Shown: positions 1 through 9,810, counted from the stretch's first letter. The stretch: 64,000 bases of DNA from Streptomyces rubiginosohelvolus (GCF_014649875.1 NZ_BMTW01000003.1:124001-188000); one strand, 5' to 3'. A program made the numbers and translations. Notes: a model not told the origin generated them from the letters alone.

Positions 1-2
1 GG

Positions 3-224
3 AGCCGGGACGGCGTGCTGCGCCTGCCGTACGCGAACGGGGCGACGCCCTGCGGTGTGGCGCTGCTGGAAGCCCCCGAGGACGTGGAACCCTCCGCCGT
101 GACCGGCCGTACGGGGGGCGGGGAAGGCGGAGGGGAACCGTCCGCCGCCGATGCCGCTCCTGCTGTGTGTAAGCCCGTTCCGTTGGGGCAGGCGCCTCTG
201 CACGGAGCCGCTCGACCTGATTGA
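3..224 (+). CDS. C-terminal end of an unidentified protein, cut by the left edge
   Basis: The reading frame is open from the window edge to a TGA at 222-224 and leaves about 73 residues. The first 40 or so codons show the strong third-position G/C bias of a real Streptomyces gene. The tail is rich in Gly, Ala and Pro and looks like a disordered C-terminus. No family motif is visible in what remains, so no function is offered. A frame extension further upstream is expected but lies outside the window. Confidence 0.45.
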   Translation, partial: SRDGVLRLPYANGATPCGVALLEAPEDVEPSAVTGRTGGGEGGGEPSAADAAPAVCKPVPLGQAPLHGAARPD

Positions 225-353
225 ATTCGGGGCCTGGGCTACGCGACCGTTCCGGGCGGGTACCGACGGTGACCGGGTCGGACGACGGTGGCGGGCCTTG
301 CGACACACGTAGGCGCGACACAAGCAAGCGATCACAACGGGGTGACTTCCCAC

Positions 354-524
354 ATGTCCGAAGCACGGACCGACACGACCCACCAGCGCCCGACGGGGGC
401 GGACGAGGGGACTGGAACCGGTGGTTCCGGAAAGCACCGAGGGGGTGCGTCGGCGGAGAACACGTCGGTGCAGCCGCACGGCCGCCACCGCCGGCCCGTC
501 GAAGCGGAATCCTCGGCGGCCTGA
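354..524 (+). CDS. small hypothetical protein (56 aa)
   Basis: This small ORF begins at ATG 354 and encodes a hydrophilic protein rich in Thr, Gly, His and Arg, with no membrane segment, Cys pair or helix-turn-helix. It reads away from the preceding partial gene, and a perfect 18-bp stem-loop starts 21 bp after its stop, which supports a transcribed unit. Codon third positions are GC rich but less extreme than in neighbours. No good Shine-Dalgarno is seen apart from a GGGGTGA about 12 bases upstream. Function is unknown, and it could instead be an untranslated 3' region. Confidence 0.4.
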   Translation: MSEARTDTTHQRPTGADEGTGTGGSGKHRGGASAENTSVQPHGRHRRPVEAESSAA

Positions 525-545
525 ACCGCCTGGCAGTGCACTGAG

Positions 546-585
546 GAGGGCCGGGACCGGCGGACGACCGCCGGTCCCGGCCCTC
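546..585. terminator. perfect 18-bp stem-loop, bidirectional terminator
   Basis: Arms 546-563 and 568-585 are perfectly complementary with a 4-base loop. The hairpin sits between two convergent genes (stops at 524 and 670), as expected for a shared intrinsic-type terminator. No U-tract follows, which is normal in Streptomyces. Confidence 0.75.
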
Positions 586-669
586 CCGTGCGTACGCCGG
601 CCCTCCGGTGCGTACCGGGGATTCGGTTCGTGCACGGGATACGGCTACGGCTACGTACACGGGATTGGG

Positions 670-1617
670 CTACCGCCGCTTCAGCCCCAGCACTTCGGCG
701 GCGGCGAACGTCTCGTTCGGCGGCCGGTCCGCGTAGTACGGGGTGAGCAGTTCGTCGAGCTCCGCGAAGGTGAACGTCTCCTTCGCCGCGTCGAACCGGG
801 CCGCCACCCGCGGCCGTTCGACGACGGCGACCATCCCCCCGTGGACGACGAGCACCTGCCCGTTGACCCCGGCCGCCGCCGGTGAGGCGAGATAGCCGAC
901 GAGCGGGGAGACATGCTCGGGCGCCAGCGGGTCGAGGGTGCCGTCCGCCGGTTCCTGGAAGCCCGCGAAGACGTCCTCGGTCATCCGGGTCCGGGCGCGC
1001 GGGCAGATGGCGTTGGCGGTGACGCCGTACTTCGCGAGGGCGAGCGCGGTGGAGGTGGTGAGCCCGACGATGCCGCCCTTGGCCGCCGCGTAGTTGGGCT
1101 GCCCCGCCGAGCCCGCGAGGAACGCCTCCGACGAGGTGTTGACGATCCGCCCGTAGACCGGGCCGCCGGTGGCCTTGGAGCGGGTACGCCAGTGGGCGGC
1201 GGCGAAGTGCGTGGTGTTGAAGTGGCCCTTGAGGTGGACGCGGACCACCGAGTCCCATTCCTCCTCGGTCATCGAGAAGACCATCCGGTCGCGCAGGATG
1301 CCCGCGTTGTTGACCAGGATGTCGAGCCGGCCGTGGGCGGAGATCGCCGACTCGACGAGTTCGCGGGCCTGTTCGTGGTCGGACACGTCGCCGAGGTGGG
1401 CGACGGCCTGCCCGCCGGCCGCGCGGATCTCGGCGGCGACCTCCTCGGCGGGGGCGGCGGACGCCTCGCCCGAGCCGTCGCGGCCGGGCTGCCCGTAGTC
1501 GTTGACGACGACGGCCGCGCCGAGACGGGCCAGTTCGAGGGCTTCGGCGCGGCCGAGGCCGCGGCCCGCGCCGGTGACGATCGCGGACAGCCCGTCCAGC
1601 GGGAGGGGAAGTGACAT
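670..1617 (-). CDS. Hsd4A-like short-chain 3-hydroxyacyl-CoA / 17beta-hydroxysteroid dehydrogenase
   Basis: A 315-residue classical SDR. An N-terminal Rossmann motif TGAGRGLG (about residues 16-23), NNAG, a catalytic Ser in NTSSEA and the YAAAK Tyr/Lys pair (near residue 180) are all present, so it should be an active NAD-dependent dehydrogenase. The long C-terminal tail after the usual SDR end, and phrases such as RDRMVFSMTEEEWD and VNGQVLVVHGG, recall mycobacterial Rv3502c (Hsd4A), which oxidises 3-hydroxyacyl-CoA side-chain intermediates of cholesterol. GTG 1620 directly precedes ATG 1617; either may be used. It is the last gene of a minus-strand operon, 34 bases after the alcohol dehydrogenase. 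A general beta-oxidation role cannot be excluded. Confidence 0.85.
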   Translation of the reverse strand: MSLPLPLDGLSAIVTGAGRGLGRAEALELARLGAAVVVNDYGQPGRDGSGEASAAPAEEVAAEIRAAGGQAVAHLGDVSDHEQARELVESAISAHGRLDILVNNAGILRDRMVFSMTEEEWDSVVRVHLKGHFNTTHFAAAHWRTRSKATGGPVYGRIVNTSSEAFLAGSAGQPNYAAAKGGIVGLTTSTALALAKYGVTANAICPRARTRMTEDVFAGFQEPADGTLDPLAPEHVSPLVGYLASPAAAGVNGQVLVVHGGMVAVVERPRVAARFDAAKETFTFAELDELLTPYYADRPPNETFAAAEVLGLKRR

Positions 1618-1651
1618 CACGGTCCTCGGCTTCCTTGGATGCGGGCGGGGT

Positions 1652-2728
1652 TCAGAGCTCGATGCAGGTACGCAGCGCCTCGCCCGTGCGCATCTGGTCC
1701 AGGGCGTCGTTGATCCCGTCCAGCCGGACCCGGTGGGTGATCATCGACTCCAGGTCGATACGGCCCGCCCGCCAGAGCGCGATGGCCCGCTCGTAGGAGC
1801 GCAGGACGTCCCCGCCGCCGTACATGGAGGGCAGGATGCGCTTCTCGTCGAAGAACAGCTCGAACATGTTGACCTGGAAGGTGTCGTCCATGGCCCCGGC
1901 CCCGACGACGCAGAGGGTGCCGCCGCGGCGGGTGTTCTCGTAGGCGGTGCGGGCGGTGGCGGACTTTCCGACGACCTCGAAGACGTAGTCGAAGCCTTCG
2001 CCGCCGGTGATGCGCTGCTTGGCGTCGGCCAGTTCGCCCGGGTCGACGGCCTCGGTGGCGCCGAAGCGGAGGGCGGCCTCGCGGCGGGAGGCGACGGGGT
2101 CGACGGCGACGATCTGGGCCGCGCCCTGGACCCGGGCGCCCTGGATCGTGGAGATGCCCACGCCACCGCAGCCGATGACGGCGACCGATGAACCGGCTTC
2201 CACCTGGGCCGTGTTGATGGCCGCGCCGAGGCCGGTGGTGACTCCGCAGCCGATCAGGGCGGCGATCTCGAACGGTACGTCGTCGGGGATCGGCACCGCG
2301 CAGCCCGCGCCGACGACGACCTCCTCGGTGAAGGTGCCGGTGCCCGCGAAGCCGAAGACGTCGCCGCCGGGACGCTTGAAGTTGGGGGTGCCCGCGTTCA
2401 TGAAGCCCGCCAGGCACAGGTGGGTCTGGCCGCGCTTGCAGGACGGACAGTCCCCGCAGGCGGGCAGCCAGCAGACGAGGACCCGGTCGCCGGCGCTCAG
2501 CCCGGTCACCCCGTCGCCGACGTCGACGACCTCGCCCGCGCCCTCGTGGCCGGGGATGAAGGGGGCGGGCTGCGGGAGGACGCCGCTCATCGCGGAGACG
2601 TCGGAGTGGCAGAGGCCGGTGGCGCGGATGCGGAGCTTGACCTTCCCCGGGCCGAAGCCCACCGCCTCGACGTCGTCGAGGACTTCGAGCTTCTCCTGGC
2701 CTATCTCGTGCAGTACGGCTGCGCGCAT
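1652..2728 (-). CDS. zinc-dependent medium-chain alcohol dehydrogenase
   Basis: A 358-residue MDR-type alcohol dehydrogenase. Catalytic zinc ligands are visible as Cys40 (GLCHSD) and His61 (GHE), the structural zinc set as Cys91, Cys94, Cys97 and Cys105, and the NAD fold as GCGGVG near residue 195. ATG 2728 follows a GAGGGAG ribosome-binding site. The gene lies in one operon between a MaoC hydratase (47-base gap) and an SDR dehydrogenase, all homologous to sterol side-chain enzymes. I infer that it oxidises the terminal (C26) alcohol made by CYP125 or a related steroid alcohol. The substrate is not provable from sequence, and the family also includes mycothiol/formaldehyde and aryl alcohol enzymes. 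Confidence 0.85.
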   Translation of the reverse strand: MRAAVLHEIGQEKLEVLDDVEAVGFGPGKVKLRIRATGLCHSDVSAMSGVLPQPAPFIPGHEGAGEVVDVGDGVTGLSAGDRVLVCWLPACGDCPSCKRGQTHLCLAGFMNAGTPNFKRPGGDVFGFAGTGTFTEEVVVGAGCAVPIPDDVPFEIAALIGCGVTTGLGAAINTAQVEAGSSVAVIGCGGVGISTIQGARVQGAAQIVAVDPVASRREAALRFGATEAVDPGELADAKQRITGGEGFDYVFEVVGKSATARTAYENTRRGGTLCVVGAGAMDDTFQVNMFELFFDEKRILPSMYGGGDVLRSYERAIALWRAGRIDLESMITHRVRLDGINDALDQMRTGEALRTCIEL

Positions 2729-2775
2729 GGGTGGGACTCCCTCGATTCGGCTGCCAGACAAGAGTGCTGTTGGGT

Positions 2776-3630
2776 TCAGGAGTGTTCGACGAGCGTGTCG
2801 GCGAGGACCGGCGCGTCGTCGCGTTCGACGGCGGTGACCGTGACCTGGACGCGGCCGTCCCCGGTCCACATCCGGATACGGAGGGTCTCGCCGGGGAAGA
2901 CCACTCCGGCGAAACGGGTGCGGTAGGCGGTGATCCGCGAGACGTCACCCTCCAGCAGGGTGTCGGTGACGGCCTTCAGGGTCATGCCGTAGGTGCACAG
3001 CCCGTGCAGGATCGGCCGGTCGAACCCGGCCAGCTTGGCGAAGGCGGGGTCGGCGTGGAGCGGGTTCCAGTCGCCGGAGAGCCGGTAGAGCAGCGCCTGG
3101 TCCTCGCGGATGCGCCGTTCGACCGTGCGGTCCGGGGCCCGCTCGGGCACGGTGAGCCGGTCGGACGGCCCGCGTTCCCCGCCGAACCCGCCCTCTCCCC
3201 GTACGAAGATCTCGGCGTCGTTGGTCCACAGCGGCCCGTCGTCGTCGCTCGCCTCGGTACGCAGCACGATGACGGCGGCCTTGCCCTTGTCGTACACCGC
3301 CGCGACCTTCGAGGTCTGGACGGCCCGGCCGGTCACCGGGATCGGGCGGTGGACGCGCACGGTCTGGCCGCCGTGCAGGACCGCGGCGAGGTCCACGTCG
3401 ATGCCGGGCGCGCCCATCCCCCCGAAGGCGGCGGTGCCCGCGCCCGCGACGGTGGCGAAGCAGGGCAGTACCTGGAGCCGGGACTCCAGGGTGTAACGCA
3501 GTTCGTCGGGGTCGGTGGCGGGGGTGCCCGCGCCGAGACCGAGGTGGTAGAGCTGGACGTCCTTGTGGTCCCAGCCGATCTCGGCCCGGCGGGGTTCGGC
3601 GGCGAGGGCCGCTGAGGCATCAATGGGCAT
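2776..3630 (-). CDS. MaoC-type enoyl-CoA hydratase, Rv3538 (Hsd4B)-like
   Basis: A 284-residue double-hotdog protein. The C-terminal half holds the MaoC hydratase signature GDWNPLHADP followed by GFDRPILHGLCTYG (about residues 185-215), the catalytic Asp/His region. N-terminal phrases VQLYHLGLGAG and LQVLPCFATVAG match my memory of Mycobacterium Rv3538, a 2-enoyl-CoA hydratase of cholesterol side-chain beta-oxidation. The ATG at 3630 was chosen because an AAGGAG box lies about 10 bases upstream and homologues start MPID. It is the first gene of the operon, and a perfect KstR-type palindrome lies 108 bases upstream at 3738-3753. Confidence 0.88.
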   Translation of the reverse strand: MPIDASAALAAEPRRAEIGWDHKDVQLYHLGLGAGTPATDPDELRYTLESRLQVLPCFATVAGAGTAAFGGMGAPGIDVDLAAVLHGGQTVRVHRPIPVTGRAVQTSKVAAVYDKGKAAVIVLRTEASDDDGPLWTNDAEIFVRGEGGFGGERGPSDRLTVPERAPDRTVERRIREDQALLYRLSGDWNPLHADPAFAKLAGFDRPILHGLCTYGMTLKAVTDTLLEGDVSRITAYRTRFAGVVFPGETLRIRMWTGDGRVQVTVTAVERDDAPVLADTLVEHS

Positions 3631-3737
3631 GACGGAGCAGCTCCTTGATGGTCCAGGGTGGCGGGAAGACCTCGGCACGGCCGTCCGCACCGTCGGCCGC
3701 ACCGAGGTCGTGCGGTGACCGGCAGGGCACGCCCCTT

Positions 3738-3753
3738 CTAGAACGCGTTCTAG
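3738..3753. promoter_or_regulatory. KstR-type operator, perfect 16-bp palindrome
   Basis: CTAGAACGCGTTCTAG is a perfect palindrome and an exact match to the mycobacterial KstR motif TnnAACnnGTTnnA (core 3739-3752). It lies in the 201-bp gap upstream of the MaoC-ADH-SDR operon, so KstR repression of that operon is the natural inference. Confidence 0.8.
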
Positions 3754-3804
3754 CCGATGCCGATGGCCCATGTATAACGCAGGCCCCGGAAGTTGGGAAG
3801 AGTG

Positions 3805-3819
3805 CTGACGCCCTGTCAG
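3805..3819. promoter_or_regulatory. CTGAC-N5-GTCAG inverted repeat
   Basis: CTGACGCCCTGTCAG is a perfect 5+5 inverted repeat with a 5-base spacer. The same element recurs in front of four other steroid-type transcription units in this window (9811, 14257, 31771, and 40580 with one mismatch). The binding protein is unknown; it may be a second operator shared by the regulon. Confidence 0.5.
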
Positions 3820-3831
3820 ATCCAGCAAGTC

Positions 3832-5277
3832 CTAGGGCGTGGGGCGGGGCGTGCGGTGGTTCGGCAGCCAGAGCAGCATCACGATCACCCCGGCCAGCAG
3901 CACGCCGCTCGCCGTGCGGAACGCCATGGCGTATCCGGCGGTGATCTCGGCCGTGTCGCCGGAGCCCGCGGTGCGCGCGGCGGCGACGGTGGAGAGCACC
4001 GCGAGGCCCAGCGCGCCGCCCATGGTGCGGGAGGTGTTGACCAGGCCCGAGACGAGTCCGGCGTCGCCCGGCTCCGCGCCGGAGGTGGCGAGGGTGGCGA
4101 GCGGGGTGGAGGCGAGACCGGCGCCGGCCATCATGAGGACGCCGGGCAGGCAGATCGCGGTGAGGTAGGAGCCGTCCACGCCCATCGTGGACTGCCAGCC
4201 GAAGCCCGCGGCGGTGATCAGGACCCCGGCGACGGCGAGGCTCTTCGCCCCGGTGCGGACCATGAGGCGGGGGGCCAGCTTGGAGCCGATGACGACGGCG
4301 GCCGAGGTCGGGATCAGCGCGAGGCCGGCCTGCAACGGCGTGTAACCCAGGACGTTCTGGGCGTACACGGTCATGAAGTACCACATGGAGAAGGTCGCCG
4401 ACCCCATGAGCAGCATCGACACGTTGGCCGAGGAGACGGCCCGTACGGAGAAGACGCGCAGCGGGATCAGCGGGACCGCGGTCCGGGCCTCGACCAGCAC
4501 GAAGGCGGCCAGCAGGGCGAGCCCGGAGAGCAGCGGCACGAGGGTCGCGGCGGCCGTCCAGCCCTCGGCCTCGGTCTGGACGATGCCGTACGCGACGGCG
4601 GCGAGGCCCGCGGTGACCAGGACCGCGCCCAGCAGGTCGATACGGCGGCGGTCGCCCGCGCGGCCCTCGGTGATGCGGAGGGCGGCGGCGATCAGGACGA
4701 GCGCGCCGACGGGCACGTTGATCAGGAGGACCCAGCGCCAGGAGAGGGCGTCGGTGAGGACCCCGCCGATGAGCCCGCCGGCCGCGCCGCCGCCCGCCCC
4801 GACGGCCATCCAGGTGCCTATCGCCTTGGTACGGGCAGGCCCCTCGGGCACGGCCGCGGTGAGGATGGTGAGGGTGGCGGGCGCGAGGACGGCGGCCCCG
4901 AGGCCCTGCACGGCACGGGCGGCGAGGAGCTGCCAGCCCTCCTGGGCGAGACCGCCCGCGAGGGAGGCGGCGGTGAAGAGGCCGAGCCCGACGAGGAACA
5001 TCAGCTTGCGCCCGTAGATGTCGGCGGCCCGCCCGCCCAGCAGCATGAACCCGGCGAACGCGATCGAGTAGGCGTTGACGACCCACTGGAGCCCCGCCGC
5101 GCTCAGCCCCAGGTCGGCCCGCATGGAGGGCAGCGCCACATTGACGACGGAGACGTCGAGGACGACGAGGAACTGGCCGGTGCAGGCGGCGAGCACGACG
5201 GCCCAGGTGCTGGGGCGTATGCGGGAGGAGGCGGGCGGGGCGGCGGCGGGCGCGGAGACATCGGGCATGACGGCCAT
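3832..5277 (-). CDS. MFS drug:H+ antiporter, DHA2 (14-TM) family
   Basis: A roughly 481-residue polytopic protein of the 14-helix DHA2 type. Motif A is visible as GRAADIYGRK, and motif C-like glycine-rich stretches as GAGGGAAGGLIGG. The second helix pair carries DVSVVNVALPSM, typical of EmrB/QacA-type exporters. ATG 5277 is taken; ATG 5268 is also possible. It is co-directional with the steroid operon downstream but separated by 201 bp containing two operator-like palindromes, so it is probably a separate unit. The substrate is unknown; it is not specifically a steroid importer. Confidence 0.85.
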   Translation of the reverse strand: MAVMPDVSAPAAAPPASSRIRPSTWAVVLAACTGQFLVVLDVSVVNVALPSMRADLGLSAAGLQWVVNAYSIAFAGFMLLGGRAADIYGRKLMFLVGLGLFTAASLAGGLAQEGWQLLAARAVQGLGAAVLAPATLTILTAAVPEGPARTKAIGTWMAVGAGGGAAGGLIGGVLTDALSWRWVLLINVPVGALVLIAAALRITEGRAGDRRRIDLLGAVLVTAGLAAVAYGIVQTEAEGWTAAATLVPLLSGLALLAAFVLVEARTAVPLIPLRVFSVRAVSSANVSMLLMGSATFSMWYFMTVYAQNVLGYTPLQAGLALIPTSAAVVIGSKLAPRLMVRTGAKSLAVAGVLITAAGFGWQSTMGVDGSYLTAICLPGVLMMAGAGLASTPLATLATSGAEPGDAGLVSGLVNTSRTMGGALGLAVLSTVAAARTAGSGDTAEITAGYAMAFRTASGVLLAGVIVMLLWLPNHRTPRPTP

Positions 5278-5447
5278 GGTCGCAGGCGTCGGGTGGCCGG
5301 TACATCGGGTATCCGACCGAGGTTCGGGAGCGTGGTCACCGGTCGGGGGACCTAGGACCTGCGGCTGCCGCTTTGACACCTCAATGTCCTGATAAGTAAC
5401 TGGATATATCCATTAGTCCCGGTTCTGTGCTGCTCCGGGAGAGCACT

Positions 5448-6119
5448 ATGGGAGACCGCGAGACCGGCATGGCTGCCCTGCTGGGCCGTACGGCCGCGGC
5501 GGGCAACGTGTGAAGCCGCCAGGTCACCTATTACCCCATCGTGGGCATGGACCAGCCCACCCCGCAGTCCGTCCGGGTGCAGGACGGAAGCACCGAATCC
5601 TTCTGGGACCTGGAAGGCCGGGGCCTGACGGGCGACGGCACCGTGCCCGGGATCTCCGCTCACCTCGACGGCACGGAGGACGCCCGCGTCTTCACTCCGC
5701 AGCTGCACTCACGCCTGCAGGCGGAAGGGGCGATGCTCCACCACGTACGCGGGTTGCTCGGCTCGTTGGACCAGCCTTCGCCCAAGGATCTGCGCTCCGC
5801 CGCCCCGGTCTGGTTCAGCTACCGGGGCGAAGACGTGTACCTGACGGACGACCGCGTCACGGTGGAGCTGAGCGCGGAGAGCCACTTCAGCGAGAGTCAA
5901 CTGCCGGTCGTCGAGGCGACGGTGGTCCTGCACAACCGGTCCACCGGGCAGACCCCGGTCCGCAGGACGGTGACCGTGGCACGGCAGCGACAGACACTGG
6001 ACCTGGGAACGCTCCCGGCCGGCACCTACGAGATGCACGTCTCCGGGGACGAGCGGACCGTCCCGCTGTCCGATGTCCTCGTCGTGGCGGAAGTCCCCGA
6101 CGAGGAGGAGAGCGGGTGA
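5448..6119 (+). pseudogene. decayed LCAT-like alpha/beta hydrolase (C-terminal remnant with in-frame TGA)
   Basis: The frame from about 5541 encodes a 192-residue segment containing GDGTVP and a following His-rich MLHHVRGLL. These resemble the catalytic Asp and His regions of bacterial lecithin:cholesterol acyltransferase-family hydrolases. The nucleophile half (GxSxG) is missing. Upstream in the same frame, from ATG 5448, coding-like residues MGDRETGMAALLGRTAAAGN run into a TGA at 5511-5513 and then resume as RQVTYYPIVGMDQPTPQ without a start. This pattern fits a truncated gene interrupted by a stop. The remaining piece could still be translated from GTG 5541. Confidence 0.6.
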
Positions 6120-6126
6120 GGGCCCC

Positions 6127-7314
6127 TCACCGCCGCAGCAGTGTGACCACCGCCGCTCCGCCGAGCCCGATGTTGTGGGCGAGGGCGGTCCGGGCGCCGG
6201 GGACCTGGCGGGGTCCGGCCTCGCCGCGCAGGTGCCAGGTCAGCTCGGCGGCCTGGGCGATGCCGGTGGCGCCCAGCGGATGGCCCTTGGAGATCAGCCC
6301 GCCGGACGGGTTCACCACCCACCGGCCGCCGTAGGTGGTGGCCCCGGACTCGACGAGCTTGCCGGACTCGCCCTCGCCGCACAGGCCCAGCGCCTCGTAG
6401 GTGAGGAGTTCGTTGACGGAGAAGCAGTCGTGCAGCTCGATGACGTCGAGGTCGTCGGGGCCCAGGCCCGATGCGGCGTACACCTGCTCGGCGGCGGCCT
6501 TCGACATCGGGGCGCCGACCGCGTCGATGCAGCTGCCGGAGGCGAACGACGCCTCGGTGTCGGTGGTCATGGCCTGGGCGGCGATCTCCACCGCCCGCTC
6601 CCCGAGTCCGTGCCGCTCGACGAACCGTTCGGAAACCACGACGGCCGCCGCCGCACCGTCGGAGGTGGGCGAGCACTGGAGTTTGGTGAGGGGGCGGTGG
6701 ACGGTACGGGCGGCGAGGACCTCCTCGACCGTGTACGGGTCCTGGAACTGGGCGTACGGGTTGTGCACCGAGTGCCGGTGGTTCTTGGCGCCGACCGCCG
6801 CGAGCTGCGCGGGCGTCGTCCCGTACCGCTCCATGTGCTCGCGGGCCGCGTTGCCGAAGATCTGGGCGGTGGGCGGGGACATCTCGAAGCCGTGGGCGGC
6901 CGCCATGATGCCGTAGTGCCGGGCGACGGGCGAGGTCGCGAAGTCGCCGCCGCCCGCGCCGCCGCCCAGTGATCCGCGCGCCATCTTCTCGAAGCCGACG
7001 GCGAGGACGCAGTCGCTGCCGCCGCCCTCGACGAACTGCCGGGCCAGCATCAGGGCGGTGGAGCCCGTGGCGCAGTTGTTGTTGACGTTGTAGACGGGGA
7101 CGCCGGTCAACCCCAGTTCGTAGACCGCTCGTTGCCCGGCAGTGGATGCCTGGAAGCAGTAGCCGACGGGGACCTGCTCGACCTGGTCGTAACGGACCCC
7201 CGCGTCCGCCAGCGCGGCGGTGCCCGCCTCGCGGACCATGTCCCAGTACTGCCAGTCGCGGGTCTCGGGCTTCTCGAACTTCGTCATGCCGACGCCGACG
7301 ATGTAGGCCTTCAT
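6127..7314 (-). CDS. ltp1: Ltp1-like lipid-transfer thiolase (SCP-x type)
   Basis: A 395-residue thiolase-fold protein. The nucleophile region reads [13 protein letters not shown], the active-site His region [12 protein letters not shown], and the C-terminal glycine loop GHPLGATG. The opening [12 protein letters not shown] and phrases AQFQDPYT and [16 protein letters not shown] match mycobacterial lipid-transfer thiolases, especially Rv2790c (Ltp1). Such proteins act on branched or steroid acyl-CoAs, either by thiolysis or as aldolases. ATG 7314 has an AGGAGGAG site about 10 bases upstream. It is the second gene of an operon with the fused acyl-CoA dehydrogenase, 31 bases apart. Classic thiolases carry a CxS nucleophile that differs slightly here, as in the SCP-x branch. 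Confidence 0.88.
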   Translation of the reverse strand: MKAYIVGVGMTKFEKPETRDWQYWDMVREAGTAALADAGVRYDQVEQVPVGYCFQASTAGQRAVYELGLTGVPVYNVNNNCATGSTALMLARQFVEGGGSDCVLAVGFEKMARGSLGGGAGGGDFATSPVARHYGIMAAAHGFEMSPPTAQIFGNAAREHMERYGTTPAQLAAVGAKNHRHSVHNPYAQFQDPYTVEEVLAARTVHRPLTKLQCSPTSDGAAAAVVVSERFVERHGLGERAVEIAAQAMTTDTEASFASGSCIDAVGAPMSKAAAEQVYAASGLGPDDLDVIELHDCFSVNELLTYEALGLCGEGESGKLVESGATTYGGRWVVNPSGGLISKGHPLGATGIAQAAELTWHLRGEAGPRQVPGARTALAHNIGLGGAAVVTLLRR

Positions 7315-7345
7315 CTCTTCCGACTCCTCCTGATGGAAGGGGTGT

Positions 7346-9754
7346 TCAGTCCCGGGGCAGGCCGAGGATGCGCTCGGCGACGACGTTGAGCTGGATCTGG
7401 GTGGTGCCGCCCGCGATGGTCAGGCAGCGGGACATCAGGAAGCCGTGGAGGGCCCGCTCCCCCGCCGCCGGTTCGTCCACCGAGCCCTGCGGGCCGAGGA
7501 GTTCGAGGGTGAGTTCGGCGACCTTCTGCTGGTGGAGTGTCTGGACGAGCTTGCGGACCGAGGCCCCGGCGCCCGGTTCGTTGCCGGAGACCTGCTGGAG
7601 GGTGGTGCGCAGCCCGACGCAGGCGAGCGCGTGGGCCTCGGCGGCGAGGGCCCCGACCCGGGCGCGAACGGTTTCGCCGAGCCCGGCCGAGAGGGCGATC
7701 AGGGCCTCAAGACCGCTGTCGAAGGTCAACTGGTCGGCCATGTGGACGCGTTCGTTGCCGAGCGTGTTGCGGGCGACCCGCCAGCCGCCGCCGACCTCGC
7801 CGACGACGGCGTCGGCGGGCAGCAGGACGTCGTCGAAGTACACCTCGTTGAAGAGGGATTCGCCGGTGATCTCCTTCAGCGGGCGGATGTCGATGCCCCG
7901 GGCCCGCTTCATGTCGACCAGGAAGTAGGTGAGCCCGCGGTGCTTGGGCACGTCCGGGTCGGTGCGGGCCAGCAGGATGCCGTGGTCGGCGGTGCGGGCG
8001 GCGCTCGTCCAGACCTTCTGCCCGGTGATCCGCCAGCCCTCGCCGGTCCGTACGGCACGGGTGCGCAGCGCGGCGAGATCGGACCCGGCGTCGGGTTCGG
8101 AGAAGAGCTGGCACCACTGGAGGTCGCCGCGCAGGGTGGCCGGCAGATAGCGCTCGCGCTGCTCCTCCGTCCCGTACGCGATCAGGGACGGCACCACCCA
8201 GGTGGCGATGGAGAGGTCACCGATCCGGATCCCCTGCTCGCGCAACTCCTGCTGGATCGCGAGCTGTTGTAGGGGGCCGGCGTCCAGCCCGTAGGGGGCG
8301 GGGAGGTGCGGGGCGGCGTAGCCGGTAGGGGCGAGGGCGCGGCGGGCCTCACGGGGCGCGAGGCCCCGGGCGGTGGCGAGGTGGGGGCGGGCCTCGGCGC
8401 GGTGACGGTCGGCCTCGGCGGGGAGTTCCAGGGCGAGTTCGCGGCGGGCCCCGGTCTCGGCGAGGCGGGCGGCGCGCAGCCGGTGGGCGTCGGCGGGTCC
8501 GAGGAGCTGCCGGGCGAGGACGGCCCGGCGCAACTGGAGGTGGGCGTCGTGCTCCCAGGTGAAGCCGATGCCGCCGAGGATCTGGATGGCGTCCTTGGCG
8601 CAGGTGTACGCGGCCTCGGGGGCGGTGGCGGCGGCGAGCGCGGCGACGAGCCCGCGCGCCTGGGGGCCGGCCGCCTCGGACCCGGCCGTCTCACTCGCGG
8701 CCGCCTCGGACCCGGCCGCCCCATCCTCGGCAGCCTCGGCCCCGGTCTCCTCGTCCACCGCGCGGGCCGCGTCCCAGGTGAGGGCGCGGGCCTGTTCGAG
8801 GCGGACGAGCATGTCGGCGCAGAGGTGCTTGACCGCCTGGAACGCCCCGATGGGCCGCCCGAACTGTTCGCGTACGGCGGCGTGCGCGACGGCGGTGTCC
8901 AGGCTCCGGGCCGCGGTGCCGCAGGCGTCGGCGGCGAGGAGGACGGTGGCCAGGTCCCGGGCGAGCTCCGGGTCGGCGATCGGCACGGCCCGGTCCGTCG
9001 GTACAAAGACGGCGTCGGCCCGCACCTCTGCGGTGGGCCGGGTCGGGTCGACGCTGCGGTGCGGGCGCACGGTGAGCCTCTCCGCCCCGGCGTCCACGAG
9101 GAACCAGCGCTCGCCGTCGGGCGTGGCGGCGGGCAGCAGGAGCAGGTCGGCCGCGTCGGCGCTCAGGACGGGCGGGGCGGTGCCGTCGAGGCGGTGGCCG
9201 GTCGCGGAGGGGGTGGCGGTGAGGGTGCCGGGGGTGAGGGCGAGGGCGGCGGTGCGGTCCCCCGCGGCCAGCTCCCGCAGCGCCCCGACCAGCGCGTCGG
9301 CCGTGACCGGGGCCCCGCCCCTGGCTGGCGCCCCGGCCCCGGCCGACGCCCCTGCCCCGCCGCCCGAGGAGCGGTGCCCGGCCGGCTCCCCGGCCCCGGC
9401 GGCCACCACCTGGTGCAGCACGGCGGAGGTGAGCGTCGTCGCGAGGTACGGGCCGGGGAGCGAGGCGTACGCGGCCTCCTCCAGGACGACAGCGAGGTCG
9501 AGGAGACTCCCGCCGCCACCTCCGTACGCCTCGGGCAGATGGATGCCGGTGAGCCCCTGGGCAACGAGCGCCTTCCAGTGCGCGGGGCGCACACCGGGGG
9601 CGGCCGGGCTCCCCGCGTCGAGGAGTTCCCGCACCTCACCCGGGGGTGCGGCGCGGGCCAGCCACCCCCGTACGGAGTGCGCCAGCGCGCGGTGCTCCTC
9701 GGTGATCCCGATGCCGGTACCGACGGCCGTGCCCCTGACCGTGCCCCTGCTCAT
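7346..9754 (-). CDS. fadE34: fused two-domain acyl-CoA dehydrogenase, FadE34-like
   Basis: An 802-residue protein made of two tandem acyl-CoA dehydrogenase domains. Domain 1 (about 1-425) contains [16 protein letters not shown] and [10 protein letters not shown]. Domain 2 (about 440-802) contains [24 protein letters not shown] and the C-terminal [22 protein letters not shown] fused tandem ACAD in a sterol regulon is the hallmark of FadE34 (ChsE3), which desaturates C5 steroid side-chain CoAs; most cholesterol ACADs are instead two-gene heterotetramers. The protein is longer than the mycobacterial one because of two Ala/Gly/Glu-rich linkers (about 118-150 and 335-368). ATG 9754 is followed upstream by a KstR box at 9796-9809. 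It starts the operon with ltp1. Confidence 0.88.
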   Translation of the reverse strand: MSRGTVRGTAVGTGIGITEEHRALAHSVRGWLARAAPPGEVRELLDAGSPAAPGVRPAHWKALVAQGLTGIHLPEAYGGGGGSLLDLAVVLEEAAYASLPGPYLATTLTSAVLHQVVAAGAGEPAGHRSSGGGAGASAGAGAPARGGAPVTADALVGALRELAAGDRTAALALTPGTLTATPSATGHRLDGTAPPVLSADAADLLLLPAATPDGERWFLVDAGAERLTVRPHRSVDPTRPTAEVRADAVFVPTDRAVPIADPELARDLATVLLAADACGTAARSLDTAVAHAAVREQFGRPIGAFQAVKHLCADMLVRLEQARALTWDAARAVDEETGAEAAEDGAAGSEAAASETAGSEAAGPQARGLVAALAAATAPEAAYTCAKDAIQILGGIGFTWEHDAHLQLRRAVLARQLLGPADAHRLRAARLAETGARRELALELPAEADRHRAEARPHLATARGLAPREARRALAPTGYAAPHLPAPYGLDAGPLQQLAIQQELREQGIRIGDLSIATWVVPSLIAYGTEEQRERYLPATLRGDLQWCQLFSEPDAGSDLAALRTRAVRTGEGWRITGQKVWTSAARTADHGILLARTDPDVPKHRGLTYFLVDMKRARGIDIRPLKEITGESLFNEVYFDDVLLPADAVVGEVGGGWRVARNTLGNERVHMADQLTFDSGLEALIALSAGLGETVRARVGALAAEAHALACVGLRTTLQQVSGNEPGAGASVRKLVQTLHQQKVAELTLELLGPQGSVDEPAAGERALHGFLMSRCLTIAGGTTQIQLNVVAERILGLPRD

Positions 9755-9795
9755 GCGCGTCTCCGCCGGTCGCAGCCACTGGAACGGCGCAAGAG

Positions 9796-9809
9796 TAGAA
9801 CACGTTTCA
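9796..9809. promoter_or_regulatory. KstR-type operator
   Basis: TAGAACACGTTTCA matches TnnAACnnGTTnnA at every fixed position. It lies 42 bases before the fadE34 start, overlapping the expected promoter. A CTGAC-type palindrome follows one base later. Confidence 0.78.
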
Positions 9810-9810
9810 A

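Noticed and set aside
5352..5708. 118-aa minus-strand ORF
   Set aside because: It is antisense to the LCAT-like remnant and has no ribosome-binding site or family features.
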